A stretch of DNA of 19,503 nt from DASZMJ01 sp035551935 (lineage in GTDB: Bacteria > Planctomycetota > Planctomycetia > Isosphaerales > Isosphaeraceae): the NCBI GenBank assembly GCA_035551935.1, contig DASZMJ010000177.1, positions 1-19,503 on the forward strand, given 5' to 3'. The notes beneath the pieces were generated by a model. It had not been told where the DNA came from and did not search any database. It worked only from the letters and a program-made list of their open reading frames with translations. This document shows positions 6,209 to 12,572 of this stretch, one piece after another. Within the stretch, counting starts at the first letter, position 1. The number at the start of each line of letters is the position of its first letter. A program made the position numbers and the translations under genes.

Positions 6209-7401
6209 AGGTGCTCGTCGCGAACCTCGGCAGCACGAGCTTCAAGTATCGCCTGTACGACCTCGGCGACCCCGCCGAGCCGCTCGTGGCGCGCGGGGCG
6301 GTCGAGCGGATCGGCTCCGACGCGGCCAGGATCACGTTCCATTCGCCGCGCAGGGAGGTCGAGATCAGCGAGCCGGTCGCCGACCACGGCGCCGCGGTGC
6401 AGCTCTGCCTCGACCAGCTCATCCACCCCGAGATCGGCGTCCTGCAAGACGCCGCCGAGGTCGCCGCGATCGGCTTCAAGGCCGTCCACGCGCGGGGCTA
6501 CACCGGGGTGCATCGCGTCGACGAGCCCTTGCTCGACGCGATGGAGCAGTACAACACCGTCGCCCCGGCGCACAACCCGCCGTATGTCCGCGCGATGCGG
6601 ATGCTCCGTTCGCGGTTCCCGAATCTCCCGCTGGTCGCCGCGTTCGAGACCGGCTTCCACCGCACGATCCCCGAGGCCAACCAGCGCTACGCCGTGCCCG
6701 ACGAGTGGGCGACGCGGCTCGGCGTCCGCCGCTGGGGGTTCCACGGGGCCAGCCACCGCTACATCGCCGGCCGCGCGGCGCAGCTCCTCGGCCGGAAGGA
6801 CATCAAGGTCATCTCGTGCCACCTCGGCGGCAGCTCGTCGCTCTGCGCGATCCGCGACGGCAAGTCCGTGGCGTGCAGCCTGGGGATGAGCCCGCAATCG
6901 GGCCTGCCGCACAACAACCGCGTCGGCGACTTCGACGTCTTCGCCCTGCCGGCGATCCTCGAGGAGACCGACCTGTCGCTCGTCCAGGTGCTCGACGTCC
7001 TGGCCAATCAATCCGGCCTCGAGGGACTCAGCGGCGCCGGGCGCGACCTCCGCGACATCGAGGCCGCGGCCGACGCGGGCAACGCGCGGGCGCAACTGGC
7101 GCTCGACGTGTTCATCAATTCGATCCGTCATTATCTCGGCGCCTACCTCGTCGAGCTCGGCGGGGCCGACGCGATCGCGTTCACCGGCGGCATCGGCGAG
7201 AACTCGCCGCGCGTCCGCGCCGGCGTGCTTCGTGATCTGGGCTGGTTCGGCGTCGCGATCGACTGGGAGAAGAACGCCGTCGCCAGGGGCGAGGCCCTCG
7301 TCTCCGCCCCCGAGAGCCGCGTCCAGGTCTGGACCCTGCCCACCAACGAGGAGATCGTCGTCGCCCGCCAGGCCCGCGACCTCCTCTCCAACGGCCGTTG
7401 A
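6205..7401 (+). CDS. ackA: Divergent acetate-kinase-family acyl kinase of the BMC locus
   Basis: Acetokinase-family (ASKHA fold) protein of 398 residues. It is expected to make ATP from an acyl phosphate, here probably lactyl- or propionyl-phosphate supplied by PduL. Conserved residues in Methanosarcina numbering include Asn7, Ser10, Ser12, Lys14, His123 (VAPAHNP), His180 (RRWGFHGASH), Arg241 (seen as Arg239 in NNRVGDFD) and the GIGENS and PTNEE motifs. Several near-invariant positions differ: R91 is Lys92 (GFKAVHARG), D148 is Glu148 (AAFETGFH), and the HLGNG loop is HLGGS. SGLPHNNR replaces GLAMGTR. The fold and phosphate chemistry are clear, but substrate range and activity are open. No encapsulation helix is seen. 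The start is set by the ATGA overlap with BMC-H 3. Confidence 0.9.
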   Translation: MKVLVANLGSTSFKYRLYDLGDPAEPLVARGAVERIGSDAARITFHSPRREVEISEPVADHGAAVQLCLDQLIHPEIGVLQDAAEVAAIGFKAVHARGYTGVHRVDEPLLDAMEQYNTVAPAHNPPYVRAMRMLRSRFPNLPLVAAFETGFHRTIPEANQRYAVPDEWATRLGVRRWGFHGASHRYIAGRAAQLLGRKDIKVISCHLGGSSSLCAIRDGKSVACSLGMSPQSGLPHNNRVGDFDVFALPAILEETDLSLVQVLDVLANQSGLEGLSGAGRDLRDIEAAADAGNARAQLALDVFINSIRHYLGAYLVELGGADAIAFTGGIGENSPRVRAGVLRDLGWFGVAIDWEKNAVARGEALVSAPESRVQVWTLPTNEEIVVARQARDLLSNGR

Positions 7402-7443
7402 TCTTTTCCCTTTGCCCTCTGCCCTCTGCCCTCCGAGGCCCCC

Positions 7444-7761
7444 ATGTTCCTCGCCCGAGTCACCGGCAGCGTGGTCGCCACCCAGAAGGTGGCGGCGATG
7501 ACCGGGCACAAGCTGCTGACGGTCGAGCCGTACCGCGTGGCCGAGGGCGAGCGCGATCGCCTCGTGCCGACGGGCCGGACCTTCGTCGTCGTCGACGCGC
7601 TCGGCGCCGGCCAGGGGGAGATGGTGCTCGTCTGCCAGGGCTCGAGCGCGCGGCTGACGCCGGAGACGGAGAAGCTGCCGGTCGACGCGGTCGTCATCGG
7701 CCTGGTGGACGCCGTGGACATCGGCGGCAAGACGATCTTCCGCGGCCGCGAGAACGCGTGA
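7444..7761 (+). CDS. BMC-P (EutN/CcmL-type) shell vertex protein 1
   Basis: A 105-residue Pfam03319 protein; pentamers cap the vertices of the shell. It shows MFLARVTGSVVAT at the start, TGHKLLTVEPY, VVVDALGAGQGEMVLVCQGSSAR in the middle, and DAVVIGLVDAVDI at the end, all classical. GAGG (7435-7438) precedes the ATG by 5 bases. The 42-base gap after ackA is a pyrimidine tract with GCCCTCT repeated. This is the most canonical of the three vertex proteins in the operon. Confidence 0.95.
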   Translation: MFLARVTGSVVATQKVAAMTGHKLLTVEPYRVAEGERDRLVPTGRTFVVVDALGAGQGEMVLVCQGSSARLTPETEKLPVDAVVIGLVDAVDIGGKTIFRGRENA

Positions 7762-7810
7762 ACGAGGACGCACGGAACGTCAGTTATCCCGAGAATCGCG
7801 GGCCTTTCCC

Positions 7811-9238
7811 ATGCAAACGACCGAAGACCTGATCCGCAGCGTCGTCCAGCAGGTCCTCTCGCAGATGGGGGGGCCGCTCTCCACCAACGGCGCCCCGCAT
7901 TCGCCCCGACCCTCGGGCCGCGACGGCGTGTATGCCACGGCCGACGACGCCGTGGGCGCGGCCGAGGCCGCCTTCAATGAGTTCCGCCGCCGACCCCTGG
8001 CCGACCGCAAGCAGGCGGTCGAGGCGATCAAGTCGATCTGCGTCGAGCAGGCCGAGGAGCTGGGCCGCCTGGAGCTGGAAGAGACGAAGATCGGCCGACT
8101 TGATCATAAGATCGCCAAGCTCAACGTCGCGATCCCGCTCGTGCCGGGGGTCGAGTACCTCCGCACCGAGAACGACGCGGGCGACAACGGCCTGACGTTG
8201 AACGACTACGCCCCCTTCGGCGTGATCGGCGCGATCACGCCGGTCACGCACAGCCTGCCGACATTGGCCGGCAACGCGATCAACATGCTCGCCGCCGGCA
8301 ACACCGTCGTCTTCAACGCCCACCCCTCCGGCGCCCGGATCGCCGCCGAAGGGGTCCGCCGCTTCAACCGCGCCATCCGCGAGGCGATCGGCCTCGACGA
8401 CCTGCTGACGATCATCGAGACCCCGACCCTCGAGTCCGCCGCCGCCCTCTTCGACCACCGCGGCGTCAGGCTGCTCGTGGTGACGGGTGGCCCGGCCGTG
8501 GCCCGCGCCGCCCTGGCGAGCAAGCGGCGGGCGATCGTCGCCGGGCCGGGGAATCCGCCGGTGGTCGTGGATGGGACCGCCTGCCCCGATCGGGCCGCGA
8601 AGGCGATCGTCGAGGGGGCGGCGTTCGACAACAACCTGCTCTGCATCGGCGAGAAGCAGGTCTTCGCCACCGCCGACGTCTTCGACCGCCTGCTCGATTC
8701 CATGGCGCGGTCCGGCGGCCATCGGCTCCAGCCGCAGCAGGTCGAAGCCCTGACGAAGGCGGCCTTCGTCAAGGGGGACGACGGCAAGCTGCACGTCAAC
8801 AAGGACCTCGTCGGCCAGGGGCCCGACGTGCTCGCGAGGCACGCGGGCACGACCGTGCCGGCGGGGACGCAGGTCCTCTTCGGCGAGACGGGCGCCGAGC
8901 ATCCGTTCGTGGACCATGAGCAGATGATGCCGTTCCTGCCTTTTGTGCGGGTCGCGGGCGTGGACCGGGCGATCGAGCTGGCGAGGGAGTCGGAGCACGG
9001 CTTCGGCCACACGGCGGTGTTGCACTCGCGCGACACGGGGGTGATGTCGCGGATGGGCAAGGCGATGGACTGTACCGTGTTCGTCGTCAACGGCCCCAGC
9101 ACCGCCGGCCTCGGCCTCGGCGGCGAGGGGGTCCTCTCGTTCTCGATCGCCGGCCCGACCGGCGAGGGCGTGACCACCCCCTTGACCTTCTGCCGACGGC
9201 GCAGGACGGCCATCGTTGGCGGGTTGAGGTTCGTTTGA
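7811..9238 (+). CDS. pduP: CoA-acylating aldehyde dehydrogenase (PduP-like), BMC cargo
   Basis: NAD-dependent oxidation of an aldehyde (likely L-lactaldehyde) to its acyl-CoA in the microcompartment lumen. The 475-residue protein has an N-terminal amphipathic helix TEDLIRSVVQQVLSQMG (4-20) and a Pro/Ser/Gly linker to about residue 38, the usual layout of a PduP encapsulation peptide. The dehydrogenase domain has APFGVIGAITPVTH, TLAGNAINMLAAGNTVVFNAHP, VTGGPAVARAAL, and the catalytic Cys278 in FDNNLLCIGEKQ. The ribosome-binding site is weak. The next gene is 110 bases away, across a long palindrome that is one of only two large gaps in the operon. The symbol is by homology to the PduP family, not to the B12 pathway. 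Confidence 0.93.
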   Translation: MQTTEDLIRSVVQQVLSQMGGPLSTNGAPHSPRPSGRDGVYATADDAVGAAEAAFNEFRRRPLADRKQAVEAIKSICVEQAEELGRLELEETKIGRLDHKIAKLNVAIPLVPGVEYLRTENDAGDNGLTLNDYAPFGVIGAITPVTHSLPTLAGNAINMLAAGNTVVFNAHPSGARIAAEGVRRFNRAIREAIGLDDLLTIIETPTLESAAALFDHRGVRLLVVTGGPAVARAALASKRRAIVAGPGNPPVVVDGTACPDRAAKAIVEGAAFDNNLLCIGEKQVFATADVFDRLLDSMARSGGHRLQPQQVEALTKAAFVKGDDGKLHVNKDLVGQGPDVLARHAGTTVPAGTQVLFGETGAEHPFVDHEQMMPFLPFVRVAGVDRAIELARESEHGFGHTAVLHSRDTGVMSRMGKAMDCTVFVVNGPSTAGLGLGGEGVLSFSIAGPTGEGVTTPLTFCRRRRTAIVGGLRFV

Positions 9239-9245
9239 AGACGGG

Positions 9246-9328
9246 AGAGTTTGCCACGGAGGACACAAAGGGCACAGACAAGAGAAATCATTTTCTCATT
9301 TTCCTCTGTGTGCTCTGTGGCAAACTCT
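9246..9328. repeat. Palindromic repeat in the operon gap before BMC-P 2
   Basis: The left arm from 9246 (AGAGTTTGCCACGGAGGACA) is an imperfect reverse complement of the right arm ending at 9328 (TGTGTGCTCTGTGGCAAACT). The loop is A/T-rich, with TCATTTTCTCATTTTC. It shares the CCACRGAGGACAC core with the elements at 910, 12461 and 19449. It fills most of the 110 bases between the aldehyde dehydrogenase and BMC-P 2 genes and would form a strong mRNA hairpin. Confidence 0.8.
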
Positions 9329-9348
9329 TCGCATTCCGGGGTATTCGT

Positions 9349-9600
9349 ATGCAGCTCGGCCTCGTGCTCGGCACCGCGACGGCGACCGTGAAGCACCCGA
9401 CGTTCCGGGGGGAGCGGATGCTCGTCGTCCAGCTCGAGGGGACCGACGGGAAGGCGGACGGGGAGCCGGTGCTGGCGTTCGACCGGCTCGGGGCGCGGCG
9501 AGGGGACCGGGTGCTCGTGACGACGGACGGGGCGCTGCTCCAGGGCTTGCTCGGGAGGACGACGCCGGGCCGGTACAGCGTGCTGGGGATGCCCGACTGA
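9349..9600 (+). CDS. BMC-P (EutN/CcmL-type) shell vertex protein 2, short and divergent
   Basis: An 83-residue vertex protein. RGERMLVVQL, LAFDRLGARRGDRVLVTTDG and SVLGMPD correspond to the KLLVV, VDALGAGxGExVLVxxGS and VIGIVD strands of the family, but GSSAR is replaced by DGALLQ. The ATG at 9349 gives a normal N-terminus (MQLGLVLGTATATVKHP). The frame is also open upstream through the palindrome to a TTG at 9235 that overlaps the aldehyde dehydrogenase stop; that start would add 38 atypical residues and is less likely. The stop overlaps the next start by one base (TGATG at 9598). Confidence 0.85.
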   Translation: MQLGLVLGTATATVKHPTFRGERMLVVQLEGTDGKADGEPVLAFDRLGARRGDRVLVTTDGALLQGLLGRTTPGRYSVLGMPD

Positions 9601-10397
9601 TGGACGGGCCGACCGCCAGTCAGGTCGACGCCGCCGTGCGGGCCGCCCTGGCCGAGCTGGGGATCGTCGGAAGAGGGTCGGATGGTCGTGAGTTTGTCTT
9701 CGCGGAACGATTGCTCGCCCTGCGGCACGCCGAGGCCTTGCCGTCGGGTGTGAACGAGGTGCGGGTGGCGCCGGGGACGGTCGTCACTCCGTTGGCGCGG
9801 GATGCGTTGAAGGGTCGAGGGATCGGAATACGACTCATCTCGCGGAAGGACGTCGAGGAACGATCACCGGCGGGCGAATGGGGCCTGGCGATCGAGGGGG
9901 GGACGGGGGTGGTCGAGGCGTTGCGGCGGTCTCTGCTCGACGGGCCGGGGGCGTGGCGGGAGGTGGCCCGCGACGCGATCGGGGCGGCGCGCTGGGTCGT
10001 GGGCGGGGATGGCCGCGGGGCGGTCGTGGTGCCGCAAGAGGCGTCGTTGGCGGTCTGGAAGGCCCATCGGATCGATGGCGTGCGGGCCGCGAACGCGGGC
10101 GACGCGGACGCGGTGAGTCGGGCGGTGCAGCACCTCGGGATGAACCTGCTGGTAATCGAGCCGGCGGGGAAGTCGATCGCTTCCATGAAGCACCTGTGCG
10201 AGACGTTCCGACGCGGCGGGGCGCCGAGGGCGCCGGGGGGACTCGATGAGAATCGCGGAGGTGATCGGCCGGGTGACCCTGGCGCGGGCACACCCGAGCT
10301 TGCGGAACGCGCGCTGGCTGATCGCGTTGCCCTTGCCGATCGCGGCCTTGACGGAAGGCTCGGCGACTCGTGGCGAGGAGGTCGTCCTGTACGATGA
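9600..10397 (+). CDS. RpiB-like pseudo-isomerase with encapsulation-like N-terminal helix
   Basis: A 265-residue frame. Residues 6-22 (ASQVDAAVRAALAELGI) form an amphipathic helix like the cargo peptides of neighbouring enzymes. Residues 55-80 (VAPGTVVTPLARDALKGRGI) resemble a motif seen in some accessory BMC proteins (from memory, low certainty). Residues about 138-204 align with the C-terminal half of RpiB/LacB ribose-5-phosphate isomerases (KAHRIDGVRAANAGD, SRAVQHLGMNLLVI), but the catalytic CGTGIG loop is missing and reads VPQEASLAVW, so isomerase activity is doubtful. The last 49 or so residues overlap BMC-P 3 by 152 bases and look like out-of-frame reading. The natural end may be near 10249 if one base is missing in the G6 tract at 10235-10240. 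Role may be structural or core assembly. Confidence 0.75.
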   Translation: MDGPTASQVDAAVRAALAELGIVGRGSDGREFVFAERLLALRHAEALPSGVNEVRVAPGTVVTPLARDALKGRGIGIRLISRKDVEERSPAGEWGLAIEGGTGVVEALRRSLLDGPGAWREVARDAIGAARWVVGGDGRGAVVVPQEASLAVWKAHRIDGVRAANAGDADAVSRAVQHLGMNLLVIEPAGKSIASMKHLCETFRRGGAPRAPGGLDENRGGDRPGDPGAGTPELAERALADRVALADRGLDGRLGDSWRGGRPVR

Positions 10398-10527
10398 CCT
10401 CGGCGCCGGCCCGGGTGCCCTGATCGCCTTGGCCGAGGGGCGCGAGGCGGCCAACCCGTTCGGCAAGGAAAGAGTCCCCGTCGATGCGTACTGTGCGTGC
10501 TTGATCGACCAGATAACGATCGGATGA
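10246..10527 (+). CDS. BMC-P (EutN/CcmL-type) shell vertex protein 3
   Basis: A 93-residue vertex protein: MRIAEVIGRVTLARAHPSL, ARWLIALPLP, EEVVLYDDLGAGPGALIALAEG, and CACLIDQITI at the end. The central GAGxGxxIxLxEG matches the family, with EGREA in place of GSSAR. It starts inside the 3' part of the RpiB-like frame. No independent ribosome-binding site stands out except GGGGGG at 10235-10240, so translational coupling is likely. The 3' end (ATGA at 10524) could also couple to the aldolase gene. Confidence 0.92.
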   Translation: MRIAEVIGRVTLARAHPSLRNARWLIALPLPIAALTEGSATRGEEVVLYDDLGAGPGALIALAEGREAANPFGKERVPVDAYCACLIDQITIG

Positions 10528-10553
10528 ACGAACGAGCCCGGGAGTCGAGAACG

Positions 10554-11513
10554 ATGGCCGCCGACGGCATCATGAGCGAATGGAAGCTGCGCGAGGAGAT
10601 GTGCGAGGTCGGCCGTCGCGTCTACGCGAAGGGGTTCGCGGCGGCCAACGACGGCAACATCTCGTACCGGCTCGGCCCCGACCGCGTCCTCTGCACCCCG
10701 ACGCGGGTCTCGAAGGGGTTCATGAAGCCGGACGACCTCTGCATCGTCGACATGGACGGCAAGCAGGTCTCCGGCAAACGCAAGCGCTCCAGCGAGATCC
10801 TGCTCCACCTGTCGATCATGAAGGCGCGACCCGACGTCAAGGCCTGCGTCCACTGCCACCCCCCCCACGCGACCGCCTTCGCCGTCGCGCACGAGCCGAT
10901 CCCCAAGTGCACGATGCCCGAGTTCGAGGTCTTCCTCGGCGAGGTCGCGATCACCCCGTACGAGACCCCCGGCACCCAGGCGTTCGCGGATACGGTGATC
11001 CCCTACGTCAAGGATACCGACGTGATCCTGCTCGCCAACCACGGCACGATCACCGCCGGCAGCGACCTGATCGACGCCTATTTCAAGACCGAGATCATCG
11101 ACGCCTACTGCCGCATCCTGATCCTCGCCAAGCAGCTCGGCACCGTGAATTACTACTCCGACGCCAAGGCCGCCGAGCTGATCAAGATCAAGCCGGGGCT
11201 CGGCATCCGCGACGTCCGGCTCGAGAAGGGCCTCGAGAACTGCGACCTCTGCGGCAACAGCCTCTTCCGCGAGGGCTACTCCGACTTCAAGCCCGAGCAT
11301 CGTGCCTTCGTCCCGGCCAAGCTCCAGCAACCGGCCCAGGAGCCAGCCATGGCCCCCGAGCCGAAGCCCGCGCAGGCCGACGACTTCGAGGCCCTCGTCC
11401 GGTCGATCACCGACCAGGTCATGCACGCCATGAACGGCGCCGCCGGCTCGAACGGCGACTCGTCGGTCGTCAAGGGCCGGACCTTCGCCTCGGGAATCTC
11501 CGGCGGGGTCTGA
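10554..11513 (+). CDS. Class II L-fuculose/L-rhamnulose-phosphate-type aldolase, BMC signature enzyme
   Basis: Zinc-dependent aldolase that would split a 6-deoxyketose-1-phosphate into DHAP and L-lactaldehyde, the first lumen reaction of the PVM-type compartment. In the 319-residue product, zinc ligands are His100 and His102 (HCHPPH) and His163 (ANHG), with catalytic Glu81 in RSSE. After the catalytic domain comes a CDLCGN motif (Cys230, Cys233). A Pro/Ala-rich linker (258-274) follows, then a C-terminal amphipathic helix DFEALVRSITDQVMHAMNG (277-295), which is a clear encapsulation peptide. GGGAG (10540-10544) favours the ATG at 10554; ATG 10524 (overlapping the previous stop) and ATG 10572 are alternatives. 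Fuculose versus rhamnulose preference cannot be read from sequence. Confidence 0.92.
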   Translation: MAADGIMSEWKLREEMCEVGRRVYAKGFAAANDGNISYRLGPDRVLCTPTRVSKGFMKPDDLCIVDMDGKQVSGKRKRSSEILLHLSIMKARPDVKACVHCHPPHATAFAVAHEPIPKCTMPEFEVFLGEVAITPYETPGTQAFADTVIPYVKDTDVILLANHGTITAGSDLIDAYFKTEIIDAYCRILILAKQLGTVNYYSDAKAAELIKIKPGLGIRDVRLEKGLENCDLCGNSLFREGYSDFKPEHRAFVPAKLQQPAQEPAMAPEPKPAQADDFEALVRSITDQVMHAMNGAAGSNGDSSVVKGRTFASGISGGV

Positions 11514-11543
11514 TCTGAGAACGCCAAATCGAGGAAAATGATC

Positions 11544-12461
11544 ATGCAACGTCGCGAGTTCCTCGGCACCGTCGGCGCCCTCGGCCTCGCTTCGGTGGCG
11601 CGCGGCCAGGGACAAAAGGATCGAGAGATCCACGTCGTCGTCTGGGACGAGCAGCAGCCGAAGCAGAAGCAGGCGTACGACAACTTCCTCGGCAACGCGA
11701 TCGCCGACCACCTCCACGCCCGGGGCGGATTCCGGGTGACGTCGTCGCGGCTCGACGACCCCGAGCAGGGGCTCTCCGCCGCGACGCTCGACGGCGCCGA
11801 CGTGCTGATCTGGTGGGGCCACGTCCGGCACCCCGAAATCAAGCCCGAGACCGGCCGCGCGATCGTCGAGCGGATCAAGTCGGGCAAGCTCTCGTTGATT
11901 GCCCTCCACTCGGCGCACTGGTCGACGCCCTTCAAGGAAGCCATGGACGCGCGAGCGATCGACGATGCCCTCGCCAGCCTGCCCGAGGCCGATCGCAAGC
12001 GGGCGAAGGTCGAGACGATCGCGCCGAAGCCGTTCCAGGTCCCGAAGCGTGACGCTCCGTTGACGCCCTCGACCAGGGTGGAGAAGACGGCCGACGGCGT
12101 CGTCGTGACAGTCACGCTGCCAAACTGCGTCTTCCCCGCCTACCGCGAGGACGGCAAGCCGAGCCACGTCCGCGTCCTCCTCCCCGACCACCCGATCGCG
12201 GCGGGCCTGCCGAAGCAGTTCGACATCCCCCACACCGAGATGTACGACGCCCCGTTCCACGTCCCGAAGCCCGACGCATTGATCTTCGAGGAGCGCTGGG
12301 ACGGCGGCGAGCACTTCCCGTCGGGCTGCCTCTGGGCGCTCGGCAAGGGCCACGTCTTCTACTTCCGGCCCGGCCACGAGTCGTACCCCGTCTACAAGCA
12401 GGCCGAGCCATTGAAGGTCGTCGAGAACGCGACGCGGTGGCTCGGCGGGAAGAAGAGTTAG
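11544..12461 (+). CDS. Tat-exported ThuA-like (trehalose utilization family) protein
   Basis: A 305-residue protein with the ThuA-like glutamine-amidotransferase-like fold. The N-terminus MQRREFLGTVGALGLASVARG is a twin-arginine signal, so the mature protein should be extracytoplasmic. Family segments include IHVVVWDEQQPKQKQAYDN, GADVLIWWGHVRHPEI, LSLIALHSAHWS, EMYDAPFHVP and HVFYFRPGHESYPVY. ThuA-type proteins are often near sugar oxidoreductases, and the biochemical role is poorly defined. GAGGA (11531-11535) sits 8 bases before the ATG at 11544, which is preferred over ATG 11538. It lies 30 bases after the aldolase gene and inside the BMC block. This is odd for a secreted protein and suggests a role in processing or sensing the external sugar. 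Confidence 0.88.
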   Translation: MQRREFLGTVGALGLASVARGQGQKDREIHVVVWDEQQPKQKQAYDNFLGNAIADHLHARGGFRVTSSRLDDPEQGLSAATLDGADVLIWWGHVRHPEIKPETGRAIVERIKSGKLSLIALHSAHWSTPFKEAMDARAIDDALASLPEADRKRAKVETIAPKPFQVPKRDAPLTPSTRVEKTADGVVVTVTLPNCVFPAYREDGKPSHVRVLLPDHPIAAGLPKQFDIPHTEMYDAPFHVPKPDALIFEERWDGGEHFPSGCLWALGKGHVFYFRPGHESYPVYKQAEPLKVVENATRWLGGKKS

Positions 12462-12549
12462 CCACAGAGGACACAGAGGGCACAGAGAAAGAAAGAAAAA
12501 AGGATCTCTTCTTGATCCTCCTCTCTGTGGCCTCTGTGTCCTCTGTGGC
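12461..12549. repeat. Palindromic repeat in the operon gap before the lactate/malate dehydrogenase gene
   Basis: The left arm from 12461 (GCCACAGAGGACACAGAGGG) and the right arm ending at 12549 (GGCCTCTGTGTCCTCTGTGG) are reverse complements with one main mismatch. The loop is purine-rich and ends in AGGATCTCTTCTTGATCCT, itself a small hairpin. It has the same CCACAGAGGACACAGAG core as the other repeats in the window. It fills the 111-base gap between the ThuA-like and dehydrogenase genes. Confidence 0.85.
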
Positions 12550-12572
12550 AAGTCTCCTCCGGAGTTCGTCCC

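Noticed and set aside
7402..7443. Pyrimidine tract with GCCCTCT repeats after ackA as a terminator or CRISPR-like repeat
   Set aside because: Only three short tandem units, no stem, and no spacers. It is followed after 5 bases by a normal ribosome-binding site. Simple-sequence drift is enough to explain it.
5503..7773. 756-codon minus-strand frame opposite shell and kinase genes
   Set aside because: The plus-strand proteins are clear BMC-H, AckA and BMC-P members; this frame is only their shadow.
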